27,464 bases of DNA from SIG607 sp045601805. Its GTDB lineage: Bacteria; Bacillota; Clostridia; Oscillospirales; Acutalibacteraceae. The DNA lies in assembly GCA_045601805.1 (NCBI GenBank), contig JAZSAJ010000026.1:1-27464 (forward strand), read 5' to 3'. Positions 12,517 to 21,641 of this stretch are shown here, piece after piece; the stretch's first letter is position 1; each line of letters starts with the position of its first letter. Made by a program: the position numbers and the translations under genes. The notes below the pieces were generated by a model, which was not told the origin of the DNA, did not search any database, and saw nothing but the letters and a program-made list of their open reading frames with translations.

Positions 12517-13674
12517 TTACCCTAAAAGTTTTCCTAAATTCTCATCCCAATTTTTTCTAACACTTTCAATAGAGAAAATGTTATAAATCGGTTCAAAAAG
12601 TTCTATTTTTTCTTTGATTTCTGTTTTTCTTGCCAACTTTTCAAGCGCGATATGCAACTCATTTAAAGAATCGATTTTTACAACTGGCGCTTTGCAGTCA
12701 TCCAGTTCTTTATATTTAAGCCAACTGCCTTGAATCATAACTGAACCCGAATACATTTGTTCTTTCATAGCGTTTGAGAAGGCATCTGAATCACGAAGAT
12801 TCAAATAAATATCTGTTGCGAGGCACATAATTGAATTACGCTCAAACGGAACATATTCCTGCAAAATTTCATAACTGCACCCACTTTTTTCAGCAGCATT
12901 TTTTACATCTTCAACATATTTCTGACTTGTAACCCCATATTGAAGCGGGATAATAAGATGGATTTTATTTCTAACTTCTTCGCTTATTAAAGAAATTTCA
13001 TTACAAATAATGTCCTGATGCTGTGATGGGTCTGCATTATAGCCGCAAACAACACAAAGTTTGCCGTCAGGAATATTAAATTCATTACGACACTCTTCAA
13101 TTGTTTTTTGCGGTGCAAAATCGTGAATTCCTTGAATTCCACCGCCTGCAAAACGGCCAAAGGTAAGAAGATTATCATATCCCGTGCCGAATCTTTGCCT
13201 GAACACATCTTTTGAATGTTCAACAGTTACGGTGATCAAATCCGCATAAGGTATAACTTTTCTCTGTTGTTCGTCTTCTTTATGTGGCGGGCAAAGAATA
13301 TCTGTGCCCCAAAAAGAAATTATAAGTTTTTTGAAATTATTTTTAAATATTTTATATAGTACACAACTAGACCTGTGTAAATAATGAATATGACAAACAT
13401 CAACCTTGCCTAGTTTTAAAAGGAAAAGCAATTTACGCATAAAACGCTTTGCTGTTGCCAATTTCCCTTTACCATCATTTTCTTTTCCGGGAGAAAATAC
13501 AGTTATATTGTTTTCTTTGTAATATTCTTCATATTGCTTTGGTATTTCTTTTACGGAGTGGCGAAGAATATATATTTCGTGTCCTCTGCCAGAAAGCATA
13601 TTCTTGCAAAAATTATAAATATGCATGGAAGAGGCGTCGCTGATAATCAAATATTTAATTTTTTTGTTACTCAA
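12517..13674 (-). CDS. GT-B-type glycosyltransferase, some WecF-like features
   Basis: A 385-aa soluble protein with the GT-B layout: an N-terminal domain starting KYLIISDASSMHIYNFC, a linker, and a C-terminal domain from about residue 200. Residues 205-260 (VCGYNADPSQHQD and HLIIPLQYGVTSQKYVEDV) and 285-310 (LNLRDSDAFSNAMKEQMYSG) recall the Fuc4NAc transferase WecF family more than typical GT4 enzymes, and the classic E-x7-E motif is not evident. The start is TTG at 13674 with AAGGGTGA (on the minus strand) six bases upstream; no nearby ATG fits. Acceptor and donor are unknown. It lies between another transferase and the flippase gene. Confidence 0.75.
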   Translation of the reverse strand: MSNKKIKYLIISDASSMHIYNFCKNMLSGRGHEIYILRHSVKEIPKQYEEYYKENNITVFSPGKENDGKGKLATAKRFMRKLLFLLKLGKVDVCHIHYLHRSSCVLYKIFKNNFKKLIISFWGTDILCPPHKEDEQQRKVIPYADLITVTVEHSKDVFRQRFGTGYDNLLTFGRFAGGGIQGIHDFAPQKTIEECRNEFNIPDGKLCVVCGYNADPSQHQDIICNEISLISEEVRNKIHLIIPLQYGVTSQKYVEDVKNAAEKSGCSYEILQEYVPFERNSIMCLATDIYLNLRDSDAFSNAMKEQMYSGSVMIQGSWLKYKELDDCKAPVVKIDSLNELHIALEKLARKTEIKEKIELFEPIYNIFSIESVRKNWDENLGKLLG

Positions 13675-13696
13675 CTTAAATCACCCTTGAATACAC

Positions 13697-14695
13697 TTAT
13701 TTCACACCCAAGCGTCTTTTAACGCCTTTAATTATGCTATTAAAATCGCCATTTTTTATGCGAAGCAAAATACTTATAATTTTTTTCTTAAATGCTATTA
13801 TGGGATGGCCTTTTCCTATTAACCTAAAAAGTTCTTGCTTATAACAAACATTCTCATAAACATATTTAGGATGTCTTAACGGAAATTCTATTTCGTTGGC
13901 AGCACAATAGAAAATTTCTTTTTTCTGTTTAGATATACTGTTTAATGAAACATTTGAATGAGTGCTATTCTCACCAAGTCCAACATTATGTATCATATTC
14001 ACACTGGGAATAATTGATAATTGGTGGTTGAAAAATCTTGCATAACTTTCAACTGTTTCCCAGTGTGGTACACCATGCGCTTTGTGCTCAAGACATGTTT
14101 TATGATATTCCTTATGCGCCTTTTGATTTCTTAAAGTTAAAAGCGCTTCCAAATTGTATTTATCGTCAAGAAATTCATAGTTTTCTTCCCAAGTATCAGC
14201 AACCCTTTTCCAAGTTGCCCAACCCCAAACAGAACCAGTTGATGCAAAAAAATAACTATCAGGACAATCAAACCCTTTAACTTGGTTCATTCCACATATT
14301 TTATTAATTCTTGTGTCGTTTTCATATTTATCAAGAAGTTCTTTGCAAAATTTAAAAAAACTTTGGCTCGGAACAACATCGTCTTCAAGAATAATACATT
14401 TGTCAACAAGCGAAAAAGCCCATTTATGACTGTAAAACGTTGACGGGTCACAACCGTAATTTTTTTCATTATAGCAATAATGAACTTCGCAATCCCAATC
14501 AATATCTTCGGCAATTTTACGGCATTTTTCTATGCCTTCCATATCTTTTTCATTCCTTGGACCATCCTGCCACAAAAGAAGTTTTCTTGGCCTTGCTTCT
14601 TTTACAGCTGCAAAACTTTTTGCAAAGCAGTCGTCGCGAACAAAAAATATCATTAATACCGCTACATCAATTTTCCAAGAGCACTTCTTCTCCAT
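13697..14695 (-). CDS. GT-A-type glycosyltransferase
   Basis: A 332-aa protein with a nucleotide-sugar-binding fold: a Rossmann-like start (WKIDVAVLMIFFVRDD), NYGCDPSTFYSHKWAF around residue 79, and an acidic metal-binding motif E104-D105-D106 (IILEDDVVPSQSFF). The region GSVWGWATWKRVADTW (about 148-163) is typical of the 'hemolytic protein HlpA-like' or GNT-I-like sugar transferases found in polysaccharide clusters. The basic tail may bind the membrane. Its ATG lies inside the 3' end of the Wzy gene, in another frame, with a 29-base overlap and a GGAGAG site in that gene, so translation is likely coupled. Confidence 0.8.
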   Translation of the reverse strand: MEKKCSWKIDVAVLMIFFVRDDCFAKSFAAVKEARPRKLLLWQDGPRNEKDMEGIEKCRKIAEDIDWDCEVHYCYNEKNYGCDPSTFYSHKWAFSLVDKCIILEDDVVPSQSFFKFCKELLDKYENDTRINKICGMNQVKGFDCPDSYFFASTGSVWGWATWKRVADTWEENYEFLDDKYNLEALLTLRNQKAHKEYHKTCLEHKAHGVPHWETVESYARFFNHQLSIIPSVNMIHNVGLGENSTHSNVSLNSISKQKKEIFYCAANEIEFPLRHPKYVYENVCYKQELFRLIGKGHPIIAFKKKIISILLRIKNGDFNSIIKGVKRRLGVK

Positions 14696-15908
14696 GTTTT
14701 TTTCTCTCCATTCTTTTATTAAATAAAAGTTCTATTGCAGGAATTATTAAGTAAACAACAAGCAAAATTTCAAACGAGTTAATTGGATTTAATAGACTTA
14801 AAATAAGCAAGTGTAAAAACACCGGTTGTATATTTTTAAAAGAAGGAAGCATTCGCTTAATATTATTCATTGCAAAATAAAGGATTCCGAAATAGCACAA
14901 AAATGCTGCTATGCCACCACCCGCAAGAATTCCTGAAAAAGTACTGTGCGAATGATTAACAATATAAAGATTTTGTGCATCGTTAAGGTCAGCGCCAAAC
15001 AATGGATTTTGAAAGAAAAGTTTAAACGCGTCCGCTTGAAGTTGCCATCTTGATGAGTCGCTTTCTCCACCTGAAAGAGTTATATATATATCTTCAAAGC
15101 GACTTGACAATGCTGTCAATTTAATATTTTCAGCCAAAAACAAGAATATATGTTTAAGTGAAAACAGCAAAATAATTATTAGAAAAATAGCTATTAGTTT
15201 AGAGGAAGGTTTTTTTATATTAATAAAAAACACAAATATTGTAAACACGCTTGCCAATAACAAAAGCGTAGTATATTGAGTATTAAAAATATACACAAAC
15301 AATATTATTAGTAATGCAATAAAAGCCGCCCTTAACAGGCCTTTGCTTCTTATTATTAAACTTGCGACATATGGGATAAACATACCAACCGCATATGAGA
15401 AGCCAAAACCACCAACATTTTTCATACGTAAGGCATTTATTATTTTATCATCTTGAGTGCCTCTTGCAAGAAGGCGTGCAACACCAGGCCTTATAGCTAA
15501 TTCTCTAAATGTATTTATTGCAATAATACAAAACATAAGGAGAGCTGCTGCAATAATAATTTTTAGCAAAACATCGTTGTTCATTTTTTGCGCAGCTTCA
15601 AATAGAAAATACCCTAAAAGTCCTAAATATAAAACAAAACTTAAATTTAGCGCCGCACTTAAATTACCCCAAGTGTTACAAATCGCCCTAAATATGAACA
15701 TTAATCCTAAATACACAAAAATAGGATAAATTCTTTTCAGTACCGAAAAGTCAAGCAAACATGCAAAAGCAATAAGCGGAAAACTTAAAACAAACAATTC
15801 AACATATGAAGTTGTATACTGTAATCTTGGCAAAATAAGTATGGATAAAACAAAAATACTGTAAACAGTAAATACCATATTCTGCAAAGATAAATCTTTT
15901 AATTTCAT
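14667..15908 (-). CDS. wzy: Wzy-type polysaccharide polymerase
   Basis: A 413-aa integral membrane protein with about 11 helices and a large extracytoplasmic loop at residues 275-325. That loop contains SSRWQLQADAFKLF (R287), NPLFGADL and NHSHSTFSGILAGGG (H319 and H321). This arginine-histidine pattern is the hallmark of the O-antigen ligase/polymerase superfamily. Next to a Wzx flippase it is most simply the Wzy polymerase that joins repeat units; a ligase role cannot be ruled out from sequence. Its ATG overlaps the TGA of the upstream transferase gene in an ATGA arrangement, and its 3' end overlaps the next gene by 29 bases. Confidence 0.85.
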   Translation of the reverse strand: MKLKDLSLQNMVFTVYSIFVLSILILPRLQYTTSYVELFVLSFPLIAFACLLDFSVLKRIYPIFVYLGLMFIFRAICNTWGNLSAALNLSFVLYLGLLGYFLFEAAQKMNNDVLLKIIIAAALLMFCIIAINTFRELAIRPGVARLLARGTQDDKIINALRMKNVGGFGFSYAVGMFIPYVASLIIRSKGLLRAAFIALLIILFVYIFNTQYTTLLLLASVFTIFVFFINIKKPSSKLIAIFLIIILLFSLKHIFLFLAENIKLTALSSRFEDIYITLSGGESDSSRWQLQADAFKLFFQNPLFGADLNDAQNLYIVNHSHSTFSGILAGGGIAAFLCYFGILYFAMNNIKRMLPSFKNIQPVFLHLLILSLLNPINSFEILLVVYLIIPAIELLFNKRMERKKHGEEVLLEN

Positions 15909-17104
15909 TTTAATAAGTCCTTATATAAATCAATATATTCTTTCGTCAGTTTGTTTTTTGAAAAATTTTCTTCAGCAAACAAGCGACAATTGTTAGTATA
16001 ATACTCTTTTGTTCTGCTCTTAATCGCAGTTATTGCATTAACAACATTATCCACCCCCGTTTCAATGACAATTCCACACCTATCACCAACAAGTTCAGGA
16101 GTTGCTGTAAGATTATATCCAATAACGGGTGTACCTGAGGCAATTGCTTCAGCAGTGGTTTTGCCGAAGGTTTCTTGAATAGATGGATTAAGAAAAACAT
16201 CAGCCATGGAATAATATTTCACAAGCTCCGCAGTATTGTTTACCTCGCCTACCGAAATAATATTTTTAGGCAAACATATATTTTCAGGCATACAGCCCAC
16301 AAGCACAAATTTTATATCGGGCAAACGATTTGCCACCTCTACAAACACCGCAAGCCCCTTTGCTTCACTCCATTTTTGTGAAACACCAAGCACGACAAAA
16401 TCATTATTTAAACCCAAGGTTTCCCTTACTTCACTTTTAGTTGGTTTAAAAATGTCTAAATCTATCCAATTATATATTCTTTTAACAATTTTTGCATTCC
16501 CCAGAAAAGACTGATTTGCTTCGTTTGTAACCCAATCTGAAACGCCTATTATTGCTAATCTTTTAATATTTGAAAAATATTTTTTCTTGTCTAAAAAAAC
16601 CTTTTTACTTCTGTCAAAAAACCAACTTTTGTTCCATTTTTTTAGCGATGGGCATTTGTCGCAAACGGTTTTCCATTTATCACAATCAACATCAAAATAA
16701 TGACAACAATGGCCCGTCATAAGCCAAAAATCGTGTAAAGTAATTACGGTTGCTATATCTTTTTTAGCTATAAATTTAAGCAAAAGCGGAAGATTTATGT
16801 AATTCCCGTGAAGATTTCTAAGATGAATAATATCAGGTTTTTCTCTACTCATAAATTTAAGCAATTTTTTTGTGCTTAAATAAGAAAAATAGCCTTGTGT
16901 TCCAAAAAATCGGGAACAGAAACCGTGAATTTTATAATCAAACTTATTGCCGATAATATATAAATTATCGGCTTGTTTATTTGTTTTTGCTGTGGCAACA
17001 AAAGACTCAATGCCCGCTTCAACAAGCGCCTCATTAAGTTCCATTGTTGTTCTTCCGGTACTGCTTATTCCGCAAACAGCGTTAATTTGTAAAACTTTCA
17101 ACAC
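15905..17104 (-). CDS. GT4 glycosyltransferase (WcaC-like)
   Basis: A 399-aa GT-B retaining transferase. The start LKVLQINAVCGISSTGRTT and the cysteine-rich segment HDFWLMTGHCCHYFDVDCDK with following CDKCP (about 124-152) are typical of colanic-acid WcaC-like GT4 enzymes. The E-x7-E signature lies at E311 and E319 (QETFGKTTAEAIASGTPVI). The frame opens with GTG at 17104, which shares one base with the upstream TAG stop; the TTG one codon later has better spacing from AAAGGGAG and gives the usual MKVLQINAVCG opening, so either may be used. Its TGA overlaps the ATG of the Wzy gene. Confidence 0.85.
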   Translation of the reverse strand: MLKVLQINAVCGISSTGRTTMELNEALVEAGIESFVATAKTNKQADNLYIIGNKFDYKIHGFCSRFFGTQGYFSYLSTKKLLKFMSREKPDIIHLRNLHGNYINLPLLLKFIAKKDIATVITLHDFWLMTGHCCHYFDVDCDKWKTVCDKCPSLKKWNKSWFFDRSKKVFLDKKKYFSNIKRLAIIGVSDWVTNEANQSFLGNAKIVKRIYNWIDLDIFKPTKSEVRETLGLNNDFVVLGVSQKWSEAKGLAVFVEVANRLPDIKFVLVGCMPENICLPKNIISVGEVNNTAELVKYYSMADVFLNPSIQETFGKTTAEAIASGTPVIGYNLTATPELVGDRCGIVIETGVDNVVNAITAIKSRTKEYYTNNCRLFAEENFSKNKLTKEYIDLYKDLLK

Positions 17105-18396
17105 TAAACTCCCTTTATGAGATTTAATATATCCTCTTTTACCATCTTTTGTGTTTTTTCTTTATCATGATGGTGTTTGCCGCACTCATATGCTTTTTCC
17201 CCATACTCTGCAATGAGTTTTTTGTTTTCAACAAGTTCTTTAAGTTTATTATAAACTTCGTTCTCTTTAGTTGCTACAATGGCTGCATCGTTATCTATTA
17301 AATGCTTCGCAAATGCTTCATCATACGAGCCAACAGCAAAAATACATTTGCCCATTTCAAAGAAATCAACAAGTTTTGTTGAAAAAGACTGATGCACAGC
17401 AAGACGTTCTTTTAACGAGAGCCCCTCAACGTGAATTACTATATCCGCCTGTTTTTCAACCCTTTTTATTTCCTCATAAGGAACTTTGCCGTTAAAATTA
17501 CTGCCTAAACGGTTAAAACTCTTTTGCAGTTTTTTTGTAAGCGGTGTTGCACTGTAAATATCAAATTTAATAGTTTTGCCTTCTTTATTCAATCTTTCAA
17601 CCGCTTCGGTTATATAAGAAAGAGATTGTCCGCGTCCACGGCTTATGTTACCTGCGTAAATAAGTTTTATTTCATTATCGTTGCTCTCATATACTGGCGC
17701 TTCTTTGTTGAAATCAGCACATTTTGTAAGTATTTTACAAGGCGGGGTGAATATTTTTTCATATTCCTTTTTTTGAATATCCGATATTACATATAAAAGC
17801 TCGCAAAGTTCAATAGATTTTTTTACTTTGCGTCGCTTATAAAGTCGGTCAATCCAATAAAGCGGAGAAAGCGAAAACTGCCTTAAAGTGTAGCAGTCAT
17901 CTGAAATATACCCAATCATAGGAACATTTGTATATCCCTTTATGAACTGCAAAATATCGTTCATATGGCTGGAAAAATATATTGGGGTAAATATTAAATC
18001 GGGATTAAAATCATCAATAAAATCCTTTAGTTCTTGTGATTTCCAACGTCCGATTTTCCAAATTAAGTCACGCGCCCAAAAAAGAATTTTCCACCTATTT
18101 TTTTTTGCAAATTTTAACATAGAGGTTTGTTCCATATTTTCTTCCTCTTGTTTTTCAAGAGAAACATATCCCTCTATTCCAACTTTCTTTTTCTCATTAA
18201 AAATATTCTTAATAAGCATTTTAGTGCTAACTTGAAAGCTTTTTGAGACTATTTCATTATCTGTTTGTTCAAGGATTCGGCTAAAGGAGATGTTCGCAAA
18301 TTCTAACCCATTAATACCCTTAAAAATATTGCTGTATGAATTTCCAAAACTATTATTATCATTCCAAGGTGTAGCTGAAACAACCAATATTTTCAT
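17104..18396 (-). CDS. GT-B-type glycosyltransferase
   Basis: A 430-aa protein opening with MKILVVSATPWNDNNSFG, a GT4-like N-terminal domain. The C-terminal domain begins about residue 243 with IKLIYAGNISRGRGQSL, typical of the donor-binding half of GT-B enzymes. A KLVDFFEMGKCIFAVG segment stands where GT4 enzymes usually carry E-x7-E, so the motif is degenerate. Residues 60-110 are unusually charged and helical. The ATG has GGGAGA in the end of the preceding gene, three bases away; the stop overlaps the next gene's start by one base. Specificity unknown. Confidence 0.75.
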   Translation of the reverse strand: MKILVVSATPWNDNNSFGNSYSNIFKGINGLEFANISFSRILEQTDNEIVSKSFQVSTKMLIKNIFNEKKKVGIEGYVSLEKQEEENMEQTSMLKFAKKNRWKILFWARDLIWKIGRWKSQELKDFIDDFNPDLIFTPIYFSSHMNDILQFIKGYTNVPMIGYISDDCYTLRQFSLSPLYWIDRLYKRRKVKKSIELCELLYVISDIQKKEYEKIFTPPCKILTKCADFNKEAPVYESNDNEIKLIYAGNISRGRGQSLSYITEAVERLNKEGKTIKFDIYSATPLTKKLQKSFNRLGSNFNGKVPYEEIKRVEKQADIVIHVEGLSLKERLAVHQSFSTKLVDFFEMGKCIFAVGSYDEAFAKHLIDNDAAIVATKENEVYNKLKELVENKKLIAEYGEKAYECGKHHHDKEKTQKMVKEDILNLIKGV

Positions 18397-18399
18397 AAA

Positions 18400-19383
18400 C
18401 TATCTCCCATATTTAATATATAATCCCAAAACTTTTGTCATTGCATAAAATCCCAAAGTTGAATAGATCTTTTTTGCTTTTTTTACCTTTGGACACATAT
18501 CATATTTCATTAGCCACTTATATTTAACAAGTTTTCTTATAAACTCTTTTTTAAACTTTTTATCTTTTGCCCTAACAATAATCCCACAAAGAATTACGTA
18601 TTGGTAAGTTATGTAGTTTAACAATAACTTTTCAATACTGCTGTTACTTTTAGAAAATTTTTCTGCGTTTTGCTCAATAATGCTAAAAAGGTCAATAAAA
18701 TTTTTCTCTTTCATATCACTGGTTATTGAACCTTCCCTATCTGCGCGACAAATATATGGTTGATCTTTTAAAAATGCAAGTCTTAATTCGTTAGAATACA
18801 TTCTCATTGCCCACTCAATGTCTTCGGAGAAAATCCCTTTTTTAAAAAACAGTTGCTTTTCTAAGAAAAATTCGCGTTTTACAGCATTTGAACAAGCGCT
18901 TACTATAAACTTATTTTCTTTAAGCAATTCCGTCACCGTTTGCTCGTAACTATTAAAAGAATTCCATTTTGGATCAGTAAAAATAACGCTTGAAGGAATA
19001 TAGTTTTTGTTATTGTTGTAAAAAAGTTTCATTGAATAAACCGCAACGTCTGCATTGTTTTCGGTTATAACTTTATCAAGTTTTTTAAGAAATTCTGCAC
19101 CTTCATAAAAGTCATCACTATCAATAAATATCAAATACTCGCCTTGAGCAACCTCTACCCCCGTATTTCTTGCTGAAGAAAGACCGCCGTTTTGCTTATG
19201 AATAACTTTAACTCGATTATCTTTTTTAGCATATTCATCGCATATCTTGGGGCAATTATCAGGAGAGCCATCATCAACAAGAATAAGTTCAAAATCTTTA
19301 AAGTTTTGAGAAAGGATACTGTTTACACATTGTGGTAAATATGCTTCAACATTATACACCGGCACAATAACACTAAATCTCAT
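18400..19383 (-). CDS. GT2 glycosyltransferase
   Basis: A 327-aa inverting GT-A transferase. It shows the family opening FSVIVPVYNVEAYLPQCV, the nucleotide-binding DDG at residues 37-39, QNGGLSSARNTG around 64-75, and the DSD metal motif at 88-90. The C-terminal part (from about 220) is helical and basic and lacks clear membrane helices. The frame opens at a TTG four codons earlier, but that TTG is part of the ribosome binding site GGAGGATTTT; ATG at 19383 is the real start. It lies between the ATP-grasp genes and the GT-B transferases. Confidence 0.9.
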   Translation of the reverse strand: MRFSVIVPVYNVEAYLPQCVNSILSQNFKDFELILVDDGSPDNCPKICDEYAKKDNRVKVIHKQNGGLSSARNTGVEVAQGEYLIFIDSDDFYEGAEFLKKLDKVITENNADVAVYSMKLFYNNNKNYIPSSVIFTDPKWNSFNSYEQTVTELLKENKFIVSACSNAVKREFFLEKQLFFKKGIFSEDIEWAMRMYSNELRLAFLKDQPYICRADREGSITSDMKEKNFIDLFSIIEQNAEKFSKSNSSIEKLLLNYITYQYVILCGIIVRAKDKKFKKEFIRKLVKYKWLMKYDMCPKVKKAKKIYSTLGFYAMTKVLGLYIKYGR

Positions 19384-19398
19384 AAAATCCTCCAAAAA

Positions 19399-20481
19399 TC
19401 ATTTTTCTTTATGTTTGAAAACTTCATCAAGTACACAAACGGTCATGTCACCAAAAATCGGCCCATTTTCACGCTGATGGAGGTCAAGTCCTTGGGGTTT
19501 TAAATTAAACTCAATAAGAATGGGTTCTCCTTTTTCATTTATAGCAAAATCCCAAGAAATAATACCCATGTATGGCAATTGTCTATGACATTCTATTGCG
19601 GCATCTAAAACTCCTTTTACACCATAAATCTTTTTATCCTTTAATGTTTCACCGTTTGGGTGACCAATAAAGCATGTTCCTATTCCGTTGTAACATTTTT
19701 CTGCAAGCGAACCGTCCTTATAAACTGCACAGTTCACACCTCCACTAACCATATTATCAACGCGATTACCGTTCGCTCCCATACGCAATAATGATGATAG
19801 CACAAACACTTTGCCTTTCCAATTAAACGTCATCACTCTTATGGTATTAACAGAATGCGGATATATTTGATTTAGCGAACTGTGTTGTTTTAAAACTTCT
19901 TGGATAACAAAATCGCCCCTAAAAACTCCTTGTAATTCTTCAATTTTTTTATAATCCATAGGTCCTGTAACAAAGCGTACACCTGCCCCACCGGCTGAAT
20001 CAGAACTTGGCTTAGCCACAAATTCACCATACGCATTAATTAAGTCCAATAAATCTTTAGTAGTTAACAAATTAAATGCGGCATCGTACCACAAGCCTTT
20101 AATATTTCTTGCAATTGTATTAACGTGCTTAACGTTAGGCAGCCATTTTTCAAAATAGTTCTTATTTGACATACATTTTACATAGTCATCCCTATTAAAA
20201 TACGGTTCTATAATACTATGAAAAATATTATCAGGAATATAATACGGGCTTTCTTCACCAAAACAATGAGCATAATGGGCGAACCATCGTTTGTCTACCC
20301 TTATTCCATATTTTTTCATCCACAAATTATCAATTGCATTACTATATTCTTTAGATATTGGATAATCTACCCCTACGAATTCTTTGAGTTTATTGTTAAA
20401 AAGTATTTTATACCACCTATTATGCATTTCAAAAGCAAAAAAATCAGAAATTTTTATTGCCGTTTTTCTAACAAAACCCAT
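19399..20481 (-). CDS. Sugar-transfer associated ATP-grasp protein, copy B
   Basis: A 360-aa protein of the ATP-grasp fold, matching the 'sugar-transfer associated ATP-grasp' type (Pfam ATPgrasp_ST by recall). Likely nucleotide-binding residues are K157 in EFVAKPSSDSAGGAGVRFV and the QE pair at 194-195 in FVIQEVLKQHSSL. The metal-binding set D311, E324 and N326 is in ISWDFAINEKGEPILIEFN. ATP-grasp ligases form a bond between a carboxylate, activated as acylphosphate, and an amine or similar nucleophile. The frame is open upstream for 28 codons inside the preceding gene, but AAGGAG at 20491-20496 and the TAATG junction fix the start at 20481. It is a diverged paralogue of the neighbouring copy A. 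Substrate unknown; modification of the polymer or its precursor is inferred from context. Confidence 0.85.
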   Translation of the reverse strand: MGFVRKTAIKISDFFAFEMHNRWYKILFNNKLKEFVGVDYPISKEYSNAIDNLWMKKYGIRVDKRWFAHYAHCFGEESPYYIPDNIFHSIIEPYFNRDDYVKCMSNKNYFEKWLPNVKHVNTIARNIKGLWYDAAFNLLTTKDLLDLINAYGEFVAKPSSDSAGGAGVRFVTGPMDYKKIEELQGVFRGDFVIQEVLKQHSSLNQIYPHSVNTIRVMTFNWKGKVFVLSSLLRMGANGNRVDNMVSGGVNCAVYKDGSLAEKCYNGIGTCFIGHPNGETLKDKKIYGVKGVLDAAIECHRQLPYMGIISWDFAINEKGEPILIEFNLKPQGLDLHQRENGPIFGDMTVCVLDEVFKHKEK

Positions 20482-21608
20482 TAGTTTTTTCTCCTTATTT
20501 GTTTTAAAATTTTGGCGGTATTTTCTCCAAAAAGTCCTTCCCCGGAAAGCATTTGAGGAAACCACACCGACTGTCCCTTTAAATTAACTTCAACAACAAC
20601 AATATTGCCTTTTTCATCCACAGTCATATCCCAAGAAATTACCCTAATGTTTGAGGTATACATGTGAAGTTTTTTTGCCACATACACCAAACGTTCAATA
20701 AACGAAAATTTGTACCCCTCAAAAACTACATTTGTGTCAGGATGTTTAGAAAATTTATAAAATGAATCGCCGTATCCAAGACGAAACGCTTCCTTTGCAA
20801 GTGTACCGTCCATACCTACGGCAATTGACATCCCTCCGGCGTGGATATTATCAACTTCAGAACCCCCTCCGCCCATGCGAAGTGACAAAGGGGCGACCTC
20901 AATTTTTTCATCGACAATATAAGAAATAACCCTAAAAGTATTAATTGCATTTGGATATATGTATGATAATTCCTTATGCGGTACAATTTTTTCTTGTACT
21001 GTAAAATTTCGCTTATATAAATCAAATATCTTCTCTGCAGCCATTCCGTTGCGGGTATTAATTCCGTTATGCATATCAACGATTTGCACATTTTTACCTG
21101 AGCTGGAATCCATAGTCGGTTTTATTATTGCCATTCCAATATTTGCAATTTGTTTTATAGCTTCTTCTTTAGAAATCAAATTATTATCAGCATCATAAAA
21201 TAACCCGCCATCGTTATATACATAACTTTTGGGAGTTTTTACGCCATCAATTCTACCATCAAAAAACGTGCTCAATAAGTTTTTATTGGCAAAAACCTGA
21301 CAGTAGCGATAGTTATTAAATTTAGGGCCAATATTTGTTGAAAAAAGAATTTCCGGCAAATAATCTACTTTATAAACACCATTACATGCTTCATACAATT
21401 TATGCCAACGATTTGAAATTTTTTTGCCGTAGTTTTTCTTCCAAAATCCATCAAATTCTTTTTGTTGTTGCTTGGTCCAATGAATATTTTTATAAAGCGG
21501 AGCTTTCCTAAAAATTGCAATCCATTCGGCTATAAAGGTTTTGAGTGTATCTATTTTTACCGGGATTTTTTCAACAAATCGCAAAAATCTATTGTAAAAT
21601 TTTTTCAT
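20481..21608 (-). CDS. Sugar-transfer associated ATP-grasp protein, copy A
   Basis: A 375-aa ATP-grasp protein paralogous to copy B downstream. Shared blocks include YIYPNAINTFRVISY, RMGGGGSEVDNIHAGGM and ISWDMTVDEKGNIVVVEVN. Likely ATP-site residues are K163 (MAIIKPTMDSSSGKNVQIVD), Q205-E206, and the metal set D327, E340 and N342. The region after the metal site (KGQSVWFPQMLSGEGLFG) differs from copy B (KPQGLDLHQRENGPIFG), hinting at different acceptors. An extra basic N-terminal segment (about 1-45) could face the membrane. Its stop codon shares one base with the ATG of copy B. ATG start with AAAAGGATG upstream. No residue that would abolish catalysis is obviously lost. Confidence 0.85.
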   Translation of the reverse strand: MKKFYNRFLRFVEKIPVKIDTLKTFIAEWIAIFRKAPLYKNIHWTKQQQKEFDGFWKKNYGKKISNRWHKLYEACNGVYKVDYLPEILFSTNIGPKFNNYRYCQVFANKNLLSTFFDGRIDGVKTPKSYVYNDGGLFYDADNNLISKEEAIKQIANIGMAIIKPTMDSSSGKNVQIVDMHNGINTRNGMAAEKIFDLYKRNFTVQEKIVPHKELSYIYPNAINTFRVISYIVDEKIEVAPLSLRMGGGGSEVDNIHAGGMSIAVGMDGTLAKEAFRLGYGDSFYKFSKHPDTNVVFEGYKFSFIERLVYVAKKLHMYTSNIRVISWDMTVDEKGNIVVVEVNLKGQSVWFPQMLSGEGLFGENTAKILKQIRRKN

Positions 21609-21641
21609 AGCAATAAAAACATCCTTTTAAAATGTATAACT

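Noticed and set aside
19384..19395. TTG start for the GT2 gene at 19395
   Set aside because: These bases are the GGAGGA ribosome binding site of the ATG at 19383.
20482..20565. 28-codon N-terminal extension of ATP-grasp copy B
   Set aside because: It lies wholly inside copy A in another frame; a strong AAGGAG site and the TAATG junction mark the start at 20481.
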